This document shows, one piece after another, positions 8,046-16,214 of a stretch of 56,163 bases of DNA. This stretch comes from Sphaerisporangium rufum (lineage in GTDB: Bacteria; Actinomycetota; Actinomycetes; Streptosporangiales; Streptosporangiaceae), in NCBI RefSeq assembly GCF_016863395.1, contig NZ_BOOU01000096.1, positions 1 to 56,163 on the forward strand, read 5' to 3'. Numbering within the stretch: the stretch's first letter is position 1; each line of letters opens with the position of its first letter. Made by a program: the position numbers and the translations under genes. Below the pieces are notes generated by a model. It had not been told where the DNA came from, searched no databases, and saw nothing but the letters and a program-made list of their open reading frames with translations.

Positions 8046-8052
8046 CTGCGCC

Positions 8053-8859
8053 ATGGTCATGAAAGCGGACATCGGGGTCATCGGCGGCTCCGGCTTCTAC
8101 TCCCTCCTCGACGACGCCGAGGAGGTCCAGGTCAGCACGCCGTTCGGCCCGCCCAGCGACGCCGTCACCGTCGGGCACATCGGCTCCCGCACGGTCGCGT
8201 TCGTGCCCCGGCACGGCCGGTCGCACCAGTTCCCGCCGCACCGCATCCCCTACCGGGCCAACCTGTGGGCGCTGCGCTCCCTCGGCGTCCGCCAGGTGCT
8301 GGCGCCGAGCGCCGTCGGCTCGCTGCGCGCCGACCTCGGGCCCGGCACGCTGGTCATCCCCGACCAGCTCGTCGACCGCACCTCGGGCCGGCCGCAGACC
8401 TACTACGACGAGGGCGGCGCGGTGCACGTGCCGTTCGCCGACCCCTACTGCCCGGCCGGGCGCGCCCTGGCGGTCGCCCGCGCCCAGGGCGACGGCTGGC
8501 CGGTGGCCGGCGACGGCACCCTGGTGGTCATCGAAGGGCCGCGCTTCTCCACCCGGGCCGAGTCCCGGTGGTTCGCCGGCAACGGCTGGTCGATCGTCGG
8601 AATGACCGGCTTCCCCGAAGCGGTGCTCGCCCGCGAGCTGGCGCTCTGCTACACCACGCTGGCCCTGGTCACCGACCTGGACGCCGGGGTCGAGTCGGGC
8701 GAGGGCGTCACCCAGGAAGAGGTCTTCGCCTTCTTCGCCGCCAACAGCGAGCGGATGCGCTCCCTGGTCGCCGCGCTCGTCACCGAGCTGCCCGCCGAAC
8801 GCACCTGCCCCTGCGGCGAAGCACTGGCCGGCGTCAAGCTCCCCTTCCCCCTCCCCTGA
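8053..8859 (+). CDS. mtnP: S-methyl-5'-thioadenosine phosphorylase
   Basis: 268 residues of the purine nucleoside phosphorylase/MTAP family; cleaves methylthioadenosine with phosphate in polyamine/methionine salvage. Seen: the phosphate-binding IGVIGGSGFYSLLDD, RHGRSHQFPPHRIPYRANLWAL, IEGPRFSTRAES and GMTGFPEAVLARELALCY, followed by the purine-side residues TDLDAG. Two ATG codons (8053, 8059) could start the protein; the first fits a leaderless transcript. Substrate could also be another 6-oxo or 6-amino purine nucleoside, since actinobacterial MTAP homologues vary. Confidence 0.88.
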   Translation: MVMKADIGVIGGSGFYSLLDDAEEVQVSTPFGPPSDAVTVGHIGSRTVAFVPRHGRSHQFPPHRIPYRANLWALRSLGVRQVLAPSAVGSLRADLGPGTLVIPDQLVDRTSGRPQTYYDEGGAVHVPFADPYCPAGRALAVARAQGDGWPVAGDGTLVVIEGPRFSTRAESRWFAGNGWSIVGMTGFPEAVLARELALCYTTLALVTDLDAGVESGEGVTQEEVFAFFAANSERMRSLVAALVTELPAERTCPCGEALAGVKLPFPLP

Positions 8860-8883
8860 TCCACGCCATCCGCTGGAGTCAGC

Positions 8884-9522
8884 ATGCCCATCGTCCTGCG
8901 GGCGCTCCGGATCATCAACCGCCGGCGACGGCTGCTGGCCGCCGCGCTGGCCGCCGCCGCGCTGGCCTGCGCCGGCCTCGCCATCCGGCCGGTCCCGTCC
9001 CGGGAGGTGCTGGCTGCCGCCCGCGACCTGACCCCCGGCGTGTTGAGGGCCACCGATCTGACCATGGTCCGCCTGCCGGAGCAGGCGGTGCCGGACGGCG
9101 CGCTCACCTCCCGCACCCGGGCCACCGGCCGCATCCTCGCCGCGCCGCTGCGGCGGGGCGAGCCGCTCACCAACGCTCGGCTGCTCGGCCCTGGGCTGGT
9201 CGACGCCTACGGCCCCGGCACCCGCGCCACCCCGATCCGGGTCACCGACGCGGCGTCCGCCCGGTTGCTGCGCACCGGCGACGTGATCGACGTGATCGCG
9301 GCCGCGCCCCGCTGGGACGACAACGTCGAGGCCCGGACGGCGACGGTGGCCGAGGCCGTCCGGGTGATCCTCCCGCCGGTGACCGCCCGCGACACCGAGT
9401 CGGAGCCCGGCGAGAGCGGCGCGCTGGTGGTGCTGGCCACCACCGGCTACCAGGCCATCCGGCTGGCCCAGGCCGCGGCCGGCTCCCGCCTCTCCATCAC
9501 CATCCACGGCCAGCCTCACTGA
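8884..9522 (+). CDS. SAF-domain (RcpC/CpaB-like) membrane-anchored protein
   Basis: 212 residues. An Arg-rich N-terminus (IINRRRR) precedes one hydrophobic segment (LLAAALAAAALACAGLAI, about 18-35). Then comes a SAF domain (VLAAARDLTPGVLRATDLTMVRLPEQAVPDGAL, RILAAPLRRGEPLTNARLLGP) and a C-terminal RcpC-type region (LLRTGDVIDVIAAAP, ALVVLATTGYQAIRLAQAAA). CpaB/RcpC proteins help assemble tad/Flp pili, but no pilus genes are nearby, so the role here is open. It follows mtnP by 24 bp and is probably co-transcribed. Confidence 0.85.
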   Translation: MPIVLRALRIINRRRRLLAAALAAAALACAGLAIRPVPSREVLAAARDLTPGVLRATDLTMVRLPEQAVPDGALTSRTRATGRILAAPLRRGEPLTNARLLGPGLVDAYGPGTRATPIRVTDAASARLLRTGDVIDVIAAAPRWDDNVEARTATVAEAVRVILPPVTARDTESEPGESGALVVLATTGYQAIRLAQAAAGSRLSITIHGQPH

Positions 9523-9759
9523 TCATGCGCGCCGCACGCCCGGTTCGTCCCGCATGATCGACCCGGACGAGATCGGACCAGGCCCCCTAGCCCGCGGCCA
9601 CAGCTCCATCGTCCGGGGTGCGAACCACCTGCTCGACGAGAGCAACATTCGACCGGCCTCCGGCCCAGCCGGTGCACCACCATCGCCAGGGCTCACCCAG
9701 CGCGGGGAGCTGTCGACCAGCCCTGCGGTCCGGCGGGAACGCCATCGCCTGGCGCTCGG

Positions 9760-10380
9760 TCAACCACCCGGGCGGCGGGCGGCCAGCCGCTCGATCATGC
9801 CGAGCTTGAAACGCTCGTGCCGCTCCAGGGTGAACCCCATCGCGCGCACCCGGCGCACCGGCCGCCGGCCGAAATGCTCGCCCTGCAGCGGAACGGTGAC
9901 CGCGTCCAGCAGCCCTTGCAGTGCCCGGACCGGCCAGACCGGCGAGGCCACATGATCGGCGAGCAGCAGCGTCCCGCCGGGGCGGAGCACCCGGGCCATC
10001 TCCGCCAGCGCGCGGCCCTCGTCCGGAATGCAGCACAGGGCGAACGTGCAGACGACGGTGTCGAAGCTCGCGTCCGGCAGGTCCAGCGCCTGGGCGTCAC
10101 CCTCCCGCAGGTCCACCTCACGGCCGAGCGACGCGGCCCGGCGCCGGCCGATCTCCAGCATCGCCGGACTCCACTCCACCGCGGTCAGCCGGATCTCGCG
10201 GGGGTAGTACGGCAGGTTGAGGCCGGTGCCGAACGCCACCTCCAGCGTGTCACCGGTGGCCTGCCCGCACAGCCAGGGCCGGGTGTCGGCGAAGAACCGC
10301 CGCTCGGCGACCGCCATGATCCGGTCGTAGGACGCCGACTGCCGGTCCCAGTACCGCCGCAACCGCTCCGTCCGCGCCAC
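9760..10380 (-). CDS. Class I SAM-dependent methyltransferase
   Basis: About 206 residues from the GTG at 10380. The motif I region is DTLEVAFGTGLNLPYYP, followed by LTAVEWSPAMLEIGRRRA, DLPDASFDTVVCTFALCCIPD and MARVLRPGGTLLLADHV, the standard order of a methyltransferase-11-type fold. YWDRQSASYDRIMAVAERRFF at the N-terminus is typical of UbiE-like proteins acting on small or lipid substrates. In-frame starts at 10419 and 10455 are possible; the chosen one begins where family similarity begins. Substrate unknown. The 237 bp before it (9523-9759) shows no gene. Confidence 0.85.
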   Translation of the reverse strand: MARTERLRRYWDRQSASYDRIMAVAERRFFADTRPWLCGQATGDTLEVAFGTGLNLPYYPREIRLTAVEWSPAMLEIGRRRAASLGREVDLREGDAQALDLPDASFDTVVCTFALCCIPDEGRALAEMARVLRPGGTLLLADHVASPVWPVRALQGLLDAVTVPLQGEHFGRRPVRRVRAMGFTLERHERFKLGMIERLAARRPGG

Positions 10381-10434
10381 CGTCCACCCCACAACCCTAG
10401 AAAAGCCCCATTTCACCATGCCAGCGCTGACACC

Positions 10435-10478
10435 GGACAGCCACGCCCGTGACACCCCTGGACAGCCACGCCAGTGAC
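10435..10478. repeat. Pair of 19-bp direct repeats upstream of methyltransferase gene
   Basis: GGACAGCCACGCC followed by one variable base and GTGAC occurs at 10435-10453 and 10460-10478, period 25 bp. The sites lie 55-98 bp upstream of the chosen methyltransferase start and could bind a regulator. The rest of 10479-10629 has nothing recognisable. Confidence 0.5.
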
Positions 10479-10629
10479 GCCCGGCCAGGCCGGCACGTCA
10501 CCCGGCTGGCGAAGGGATCCGGCGAACAGCCGGGACTACCGGAAGGGGTCCATTTTCACGCGTCGCCACGAGGGCAACGAGCGGCGCGACGTCAACCGAT
10601 GCCGACGCGACCAGGCATGGCGGCGGAGA

Positions 10630-11742
10630 TCACAGCTTGGCGGCGAGCTTGGGGTCGTACTCCCAGTGCCACGGCTCGAAGGGGCTGCTGTACGCCCAGT
10701 CGGGATGGATCCACCCGAACTTCTTGCTGTTGGCCTCCAGCCAGTTGAACTGCGGCGACCGGAAGGTCTGCACGCCACCGCACAGGTCGACGGCCATCCC
10801 CAGCCCGTGGTTGCTCTTCCCGGGGACCGCGGCGAACCCGGGCCGGCGGTAGAAGACCGCCTGCTGCCCGGCCAGGCTGCGGTAGCTGTCGGTCACGCAG
10901 ATGCGGGTGCCGAACCGCTTGCGGTAGGCCTCGCTGAGCGCGACGAACGCGATGGCCGCGTCCGCGCGCAACTCCTGCCCCGACTGCTGGAGCGGGCACA
11001 GCACATCCTTGGGCAGCAGCCCGTTCGGGTAGTCGGTGGCGGCACTGACCCGGGTAGGGTCGCAGGCCGTCCCGCCGGAACGCCCACCCTGGTTGACCTT
11101 GACCCCGAGCTTCACCAGGGCCTTGGTCAGCGACCGCACCACGGTCGCCGACCGTTTCCGCAGCGTCTCGATCTCCACGCCGAGCTGGGCCTCCACCAGC
11201 AGCTTGGTGGCCCGCAGCTCCTGCGCCTCGGCGGCCAGCCGCTGCTGCTGCTGGTACAGCCGACCGGCGTCCTGCAGCACCTCGTCCCGCCCGGACACCA
11301 GATAGGTCATATCGCTGAGCGCGCGCAGGCTCTTGGTCTCGTCCTGACCGCTGAGGAAGGGAGCCATGTCCCCGCCGGACGGCGCCTGGTACAGCGACTG
11401 CACCAGCTCCGACAGCGGCCGGCGCATCTCGGACAGCCGGGCGGTCGCCACCCGGAACTGGTCCAGCTTGACCTTGAGTTCCTTGTCGGCCTTGCTCAAC
11501 GTCGCCTGGCGCTTCTCCAGCGCCTTGGTGGCCTCGGCCAGCGCCTGCGACGACTTCTCCGCGTCCCGCCGCAACTCGGTGAGGTTGCCGGGATCCGACG
11601 GCGCGCCGCCCGCCTGCTCGCGCGCGACCGGCCGCGCCTGGGCGGCGTCCGGCTGGGCCACGTTGACCACGCAGGCCATCGCCACCGTCACCAGCGCGAC
11701 CAGGCCGGCGGATCGAGGAGATGGCACGCTCGATCCCTCCAT
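10630..11742 (-). CDS. Secreted M15B (VanY-type) peptidase with long coiled coil
   Basis: 370 residues. An N-terminal signal peptide (about 1-36, ending near AQARP) is followed by a long charged coiled coil (about 50-225), then a D,D-carboxypeptidase domain. The zinc and catalytic signatures are ICVTDSYRSLAGQQAVFYRRPG, SNHGLGMAVDLCGG (SxHxxGxAxD) and the terminal EPWHWEYDP (ExxHWE). Likely acts on peptidoglycan stem peptides outside the membrane; the coiled coil may position it or regulate it, as in NlpC/P60 hydrolases of actinobacteria. Transcribed alone on the minus strand. Confidence 0.9.
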   Translation of the reverse strand: MEGSSVPSPRSAGLVALVTVAMACVVNVAQPDAAQARPVAREQAGGAPSDPGNLTELRRDAEKSSQALAEATKALEKRQATLSKADKELKVKLDQFRVATARLSEMRRPLSELVQSLYQAPSGGDMAPFLSGQDETKSLRALSDMTYLVSGRDEVLQDAGRLYQQQQRLAAEAQELRATKLLVEAQLGVEIETLRKRSATVVRSLTKALVKLGVKVNQGGRSGGTACDPTRVSAATDYPNGLLPKDVLCPLQQSGQELRADAAIAFVALSEAYRKRFGTRICVTDSYRSLAGQQAVFYRRPGFAAVPGKSNHGLGMAVDLCGGVQTFRSPQFNWLEANSKKFGWIHPDWAYSSPFEPWHWEYDPKLAAKL

Positions 11743-11975
11743 TTGCGAAACCGTGACCTGGACCCGGCCTGCACGTTACTACAGCAGGGCGAATGCCCGA
11801 GCCGTAGGCACGAGAGGCGTTACGTACGGATCATGGCATTTATCCCGCTCGCCCACCCGGGATTCGCCGACATACCTCCACCAATCACCGTCCCTAGCGC
11901 CGCAATCGGTCACCAAGCGAAACGCCCTGCTCACCCATGGCACAAGGCACGTTCCACCCGCACCCACCACCGCCG

Positions 11976-12242
11976 GACAAGCACCCCACGGCACTCATCC
12001 CTGCACCACCGCCCGGCCAGGGTGACCGGTAGGCCGGGCGGTGCCGGACCTCGGTCTCACTTCCGCACAAGCACCCATGGCACTCACCCCTTGCACCCCG
12101 GCGCCCACCCAGGGGTGACCGATAGGCCAGACGGAGCCGGACCTCGATCTGACCGCGCACAAACATCCATGACACTCACTCCCTGCACCCCGGCACCCGC
12201 CCAGGGGGGTGACGGCAGGCCGGGCGGAGCCGGACCTCGATC
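11976..12242. repeat. Three tandem ~90-bp repeats in an intergenic region
   Basis: Units start near 11976, 12066 and 12158 (periods of about 90 and 92 bp). Each contains ACAAGCACCC-like and GCACTCA-like bases, CCTGCACCCCGGC-like bases, then GGCCGGGCGGAGCCGGACCTC-like bases. All three are imperfect. They end where the unknown minus-strand gene ends. The flanking 11743-11975 holds no gene. Confidence 0.75.
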
Positions 12243-13268
12243 TCATTGCCGCGTCGCGGCGCCCCGCCACGCGGCCGGAGCCACCGGCACAGCTCCCGCC
12301 GCATCCGAGGGCTCCTCTACGGTGAACGCCGTCTCGACCACATCCGGGGACATCAACCGCTCCCCGGTACGGGCCGGCCGCGCCGAGGGAGTCGCCGGCA
12401 CCGGCGACGGGTCGCGGACCCGCTCCGGCCCACCGGCCGCCTTCTCACCCGCCGCTCCCCCTGCCATCCCATCCGTCCCGGTCGCCGGCGCCGGCCCGCC
12501 ACCAGCCGGGCCATCCCCACTGGTCCCGCCGCTTCCGCCGGGGCCGTCCACTTGGCCACCCCCGTCAGCGCGGCCATCTCGCAACGCAGGACTCACCCCG
12601 ACGGGCCGCTCCGCCCGTCCCGCGCCGGCGGCCACCGCACTCCGTGGCCCATCACCCACGCCGTCCCGCCGTCCCGCAGCAGCGCCGCCACGTCCCGATG
12701 CCGTACCACCGGGCCCATCGGCCAAGATCAGCCGCCCCTGCCGCCGCTTCGCCCCGCGCCGCCGCTCCCCATCGCCCACACCAGCCCCGGCGAGCCGCGC
12801 CGGCTCACCCGCTCGACCCGTTGTGGGCGTGCCCACCCGCAGCCCTGCCTCGTCGCGGACGGCTCCCCACCCACCACCGTCCGGCCGCCGATAACCGGCC
12901 TCCAGCAGCCGGGTACGCATCCGGAAGATGGCCACGACCTCTTCCCCCTGCGGCGTCTCCTCCTGCGCAGGCGGCACCGCACCGTCGTACCCCTGGTTCG
13001 CGTGCAGCGGCGCCGGCACCGGGCTGACGAACGAATCGTTGCTGATTCCGCGCGCCGAGGCGCGGGTAGTAGGGGCGGCGTCCCGCCACGGTGACGCAAC
13101 CAGGTCTGCCTCATGGCGTCCTGCGCTCCGCGCCCGGTCGCCGTACCCGGTGACCTCGGCCACCACCAGCCCCAGCCCGAGCACCGCCGGCGCCAGCATC
13201 GCCGCGCCCAGCACCCGCGGCCGGATCCCGCCACGCCTGCGCGCCGGCTTTCGTCGCACTCCAGTCAC
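12243..13268 (-). CDS. Unknown membrane-anchored Gly/Ala-rich protein
   Basis: 341 residues, GTG start at 13268. A basic N-terminus (RRKPARRRGGIRPR) is followed by a hydrophobic helix (VLGAAMLAPAVLGLGLVVAEV, about 19-39) that could be a signal anchor. The rest is Gly/Ala/Arg/Asp-rich without a recognisable domain and is likely disordered on the outer side. A direct repeat of AGTCACAG (13263-13270 and 13282-13289, 19 bp apart) covers the start and upstream region and may be an operator. Codon use looks like its neighbours. I do not recognise the family; the C-terminal half could be shorter in reality. Confidence 0.55.
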   Translation of the reverse strand: MTGVRRKPARRRGGIRPRVLGAAMLAPAVLGLGLVVAEVTGYGDRARSAGRHEADLVASPWRDAAPTTRASARGISNDSFVSPVPAPLHANQGYDGAVPPAQEETPQGEEVVAIFRMRTRLLEAGYRRPDGGGWGAVRDEAGLRVGTPTTGRAGEPARLAGAGVGDGERRRGAKRRQGRLILADGPGGTASGRGGAAAGRRDGVGDGPRSAVAAGAGRAERPVGVSPALRDGRADGGGQVDGPGGSGGTSGDGPAGGGPAPATGTDGMAGGAAGEKAAGGPERVRDPSPVPATPSARPARTGERLMSPDVVETAFTVEEPSDAAGAVPVAPAAWRGAATRQ

Positions 13269-13422
13269 AGTGCGTGACAGTAGTCACAGCCTGCTACAGT
13301 ACGTTGCTGGCATGTCCCGCCTTTACCCCAGCTCAGCGCAGACATGGGAGACGATCCCGAAACGTGGCCCCCGCCCGGGCCCACGCCGCACCCAGCTTTC
13401 GGTACGCTTGACACCACATCCC

Positions 13423-13495
13423 GCCTCCGTAGCTCAGGGGATAGAGCACCGCTCTCCTAAAGCGGGTGCCGCAGGTTCGAATCCTGCCGGGGGCA
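13423..13495 (+). tRNA. tRNA-Arg (anticodon CCU)
   Basis: 73-nt cloverleaf. Acceptor arm GCCTCCG pairs with CGGGGGC, discriminator A at 13495, and no CCA is encoded. The D-arm GCTCAGGGGATAGAGC, the anticodon stem CCGCT/AGCGG with loop CTCCTAA (anticodon CCT in DNA), and the T-arm GCAGGTTCGAATCCTGC are all intact. It marks the left border of the foreign island, a classic integration spot. Confidence 0.97.
13450..13471 (+). repeat. 22-bp direct repeat, left copy (inside tRNA-Arg)
   Basis: The segment covering the tRNA anticodon stem-loop and the start of the variable region is repeated exactly at 25268-25289. Identity stops abruptly on both sides. It could be the core of an attachment site. 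Confidence 0.6.
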
Positions 13496-13520
13496 CTCAT
13501 GTGATGTCTCAAGACATCGG

Positions 13521-13559
13521 AAACCCTCGAACCTACGGGTTCGGGGGTTTCTTGTTTTT
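13521..13559 (+). terminator. Intrinsic terminator downstream of tRNA-Arg
   Basis: Arms AAACCCTCGAACC and GGTTCGGGGGTTT (12 of 13 pairs) around TACG form a hairpin at 13521-13550, followed by a T-rich run ending at 13559. It overlaps the left end of the insertion element and the last codons of the transposase frame on the other strand. Confidence 0.7.
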
Positions 13560-14734
13560 GGGGTTTGCCTGGGGCTGGTAGTCGCGGGTGGGGTCGATGG
13601 TGAGTTCGCGCAGGAGTTCGCCGGTGATGGCGTGGACGACGCGGACGTGCAGGTCGTCGACGAGGAGTAGGACGCAGGTCCGGGCGTAGGTTCGGCCGAT
13701 GCCGATGTGGTGCAGGCGGCCGTTCAGGCGCAGGGTGACGATGCCGGATCGGTCGATGCGGTCGTGGCGGACGCGGCTGTGGTGGTCGTGGTCGCGGGTG
13801 ATGGCGGGCCGGGCCTTGGGCAGGTTGTGGTAGATCGCCGCGGGGGTCGCCCGGTGGGGTAGCGAGCGGTGCGGGCGTTGGTGGTTGTAGGCGGCGAGGA
13901 AGCGGTCCAGCAGTGCCTGCAGGCCGGTCATGGTGGTGGGCTGGTCGGGTTGGGCGCGGAGCCGGTTCTTCATGGTCTGCTGGAAGCGTTCGACCTTGCC
14001 GCAGGTGGTGGGGTGGTTGGGGCGTGAGTTCTTCTGCTGGACGTGCAGGCGGCGCAGTCGGTGTTCGAAGGCGTTGCGGCCGCCGCGGCCGCCGGCCAGG
14101 CGGGTGGTGAACACCATGCCGTTATCGGTGAGCGTGGAGGCGGGAACACCATGCGCGGCGACGGCGGCGTCGAAGGTGGTCACGACGATGGGCCCGGTGA
14201 TGCGGGCGTGGACGGTCACCGACAGCGCGTACCGAGAATGGTCGCCGGCCAGGTGAGGATCTCGGCGTCGGCGCCGTCGGTGAGGCGGTAGTGGGTGAAG
14301 TCGGCCTGCCAGGTCTCATTCGGCAGGGCCGCCTGGAAGCGGATGTAGGAGGAGCGGGGTCGTTTGTTCGGTTCGGGTGTCACCAGGCCGTGCCGGGTGA
14401 GGTAGCGGCTGATCGTGGCACGCGACACCGTGCGCCGGTGGTGGGTTCGCAGGTGCCAGGCGATGGTGTCCGGCCCGCCGTCCAGGCCCTGGCCGGTCAG
14501 TTCCTTACGCAACCGGACGATCAGCTCGACGGTATCGGCGTCGATCGCGTTGGGTGAGGTCAGCGGCCGCCGGGACCGCGGCTCGAACGCCGCCTCGCCC
14601 TCGGCCCGGTAACGCGCCAGCAGCTTGGACATCCAGCCCTTGGACACCCCGTAGGCCCGGGCGACCTCGGCCGGTGAGCGGCCCTCGACGACGACAGCGG
14701 TGATCAGGAGTCTGGCTTTCGACACACCGGCCAC
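13533..14734 (-). pseudogene. IS481-family transposase, frameshifted
   Basis: The upstream part (14734-14216) encodes the HTH region (EVARAYGVSKGWMSKLLARY) and the start of the DDE core (NETWQADFTHYRLTDG). The downstream part (14219-13533) continues with ITGPIVVTTFDAAVAAHGVP, STLTDNGMVF, KVERFQQTMKNRLR and AAYNHQRPHRSLPHRATP. The expected joint residues around DHSRYALSV appear only if one base is skipped near 14245-14255. The DDE triad is present across both frames, so the break looks recent. A simple one-base deletion is likelier than programmed frameshifting, because no slippery heptamer is seen. Confidence 0.8.
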
Positions 14735-14802
14735 ACTCCTGACCGCCCCGGTTTCCTATCTCCGGAGACACACTCCACCCGGGTTTCCCATGTCCTGAGA
14801 CA

Positions 14803-15321
14803 TGGGTTTCCTATGTCCTGAACCAGCACACTGCCGGGGGCACCGACCAACCAGCCCAAACCCGTCCACTACCAGGGCCCTTTCCCGCTGGTTCTTTTCG
14901 ATCTTGAGCAGCCATAGTCCACTGTGTGCAGCCCTATGTCAGCCGTCGCGGGATATACGCGGGATGGCGGCCCACCCGTTTGCCCAGCTCAGCCCTGCGC
15001 AAAGAAAGAACCCCGAGCTGACCCGGGGTCCGCAGCACAGCGAGTTTGATCAACCTTCGAGTGCGTCACCGATCTTTGCGATTGGCGGGAAGCTGCTGCC
15101 CCTTCACGCACTTGGCGTAGACCGTAACAGGACGTCATCACCGTAACCGGCGCGCTTGACCACCTCGGTAGCCGCCGGCCCCGGCGTCGAGCCACAGCGA
15201 CACCGCCGCGTGCCGCTGGTCATAGGAGCGTACGGCCAAGCCTCTCCCAGTTCGGTCTCCACGCTACGAGGGAAGGTCAGAAGCGCTGCGCTGGTATCGA
15301 TGGACTACGGGTCAAGCTGGT
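14803..15321. other. Gene-free stretch between the IS and the ssp operon
   Basis: No reading frame with family features on either strand. It contains an extra IS-end-like copy at 14805-14825 and a terminator-like hairpin at 15010-15029. It may be the scar of a lost island gene. Confidence 0.5.
15010..15029 (-). terminator. Hairpin with U-tract on the minus strand
   Basis: ACCCCG and CGGGGT flank an 8-nt loop. On the minus strand the hairpin is followed by TCTTTCTTTG, a U-rich run. It would stop minus-strand transcription that reads through beyond sspD. Confidence 0.55.
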
Positions 15322-15371
15322 GTGACCTCTCGCTCCCCTCCCTGGCATAAGGGTGGAGAGCGAGAGGTCAC
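15322..15371 (-). terminator. Long hairpin just after sspD
   Basis: GTGACCTCTCGCTC (15322-15335) and its exact inverse (15358-15371) make a 14-bp perfect stem around a 22-nt loop, 6 bp beyond the sspD stop. There is no U-tract, so it may act as a transcript-end stabiliser or a bidirectional stop for the ssp operon. Confidence 0.6.
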
Positions 15372-15377
15372 AGTGCC

Positions 15378-16214
15378 TCAGAGGTGACAGACAGCGCATC
15401 CGACCTGGTCGTCATCCTCATCGTGGGCGTCGGAGAGGATCTCGAGAAGGGGGCGATTCGGCTTGCGACGTCGAGCAGCCCGTTCCATCGCGTCGCGGTG
15501 CTTGGCCTCAATCTCTTGGCGTCGGGCGATGAGCTCATCGAGCGACTCGCCCTGCGACCAGGTGTACTTGCGCCCCTTCATGGCTGTCTGCTGGTAATTG
15601 ACCTTCTCCTCGTAGGCGACGGCCTTCTCGAACAGCTCCGGATGGCGGTCCTTAAGCCCAACCCACTCATGCTTACGTTGGAAGAAGCAGAAGTAGCAGC
15701 CCGAACGGGTACGCCATTCATAGTAGGCTGGCAGGCCGATACCGGCCTCGTCGAGTATCCGGTCGACCCCGGTCCTGTCGATGCCGTCTTCACGGAAGGG
15801 GAAGACGGCGGTGATGTTGGGCTTGGTGCTGACGTAGCCGAGGCGGTTCTCATCCGCACGGATGGCTACGTAGGAGATGACCTCATCATCGCCAACCCAA
15901 GCCTCCAGCGGCTTGATCTTGAGGTTCTTGGTGCACCAACGCATCTGAGGGCTTGGAAGGGTCCCCTGGTACACCTCGAGCCAGTGATCGAAATCGCGAT
16001 TGGAGTTGAGCCGCTCGATCGGCTTGCCAAGCGCAGCTTCCAGCCGATTGAGGTACTCGTAGGTCTCGGGAAGCTCGGCGCCGGTATCGCAGAAGAAGTA
16101 CTCCATCTCGGGGACCCAGTCCCGCATGTAGATGGCCAGGGCTGAGGAGTCCTTCCCTCCAGAGATGCCCAGCACGTGCCGAGTCCCTCTGCCAGAGTCG
16201 TTGGCCTTGGTCAC
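15378..16214 (-). CDS. sspD: SspD: PAPS-reductase-like ATP pyrophosphatase of DNA phosphorothioation
   Basis: 278 residues. The PP-loop SGGKDSSALA is at 18-27, followed by EYFFCDTGAELPETYEYL and MRWCTKNLKIKPLE, as in DndC/SspD proteins that adenylylate DNA and pass on sulfur. Cys residues suited to an Fe-S cluster or sulfur relay include SGCYFCFFQRK and the terminal GCAVCHL. The GTG start overlaps the sspC stop (GTGA). It is the last gene of a four-gene ssp operon with a strong hairpin 6 bp beyond. DndC is longer and sits with DndD/E, which are absent, so SspD is the better name. Confidence 0.88.
   Translation of the reverse strand: MTKANDSGRGTRHVLGISGGKDSSALAIYMRDWVPEMEYFFCDTGAELPETYEYLNRLEAALGKPIERLNSNRDFDHWLEVYQGTLPSPQMRWCTKNLKIKPLEAWVGDDEVISYVAIRADENRLGYVSTKPNITAVFPFREDGIDRTGVDRILDEAGIGLPAYYEWRTRSGCYFCFFQRKHEWVGLKDRHPELFEKAVAYEEKVNYQQTAMKGRKYTWSQGESLDELIARRQEIEAKHRDAMERAARRRKPNRPLLEILSDAHDEDDDQVGCAVCHL

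Larger units (their letters stand above)
7488..8052. other. 565-bp intergenic region with DnaA-box palindrome, no gene
   Basis: No convincing reading frame. A forward frame that would extend mtnP upstream to about 7846 is Pro/Thr-rich and crosses the palindrome and promoter, so it is not taken as coding. The notable content is the inverted pair of DnaA-box-like sequences and a third box just before mtnP. Confidence 0.7.
13505..14802 (-). mobile_element. IS481-type insertion sequence next to tRNA-Arg
   Basis: Left terminal repeat TGTCTCAAGACATCGGAAAC at 13505 and its inverted partner ending at 14802 match at 19 of 21 positions. The element begins 9 bp after the tRNA. Two further end-like copies lie on the right, at 14750-14770 and 14805-14825, so the true right end is not certain. 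No target duplication is evident. The single transposase frame is broken. Confidence 0.75.

Noticed and set aside
7846-8052. Upstream extension of mtnP
   Set aside because: Pro/Thr-rich, not part of the enzyme fold, and it runs through the DnaA palindrome and probable promoter.
11976-12242. CRISPR array
   Set aside because: The units are about 90 bp, imperfect throughout and lack short identical repeats with unique spacers; no cas genes are present.
14216-14734. Programmed frameshifting in the IS481 transposase
   Set aside because: No slippery heptamer at the joint, and IS481 transposases are normally a single frame, so a one-base deletion is simpler.
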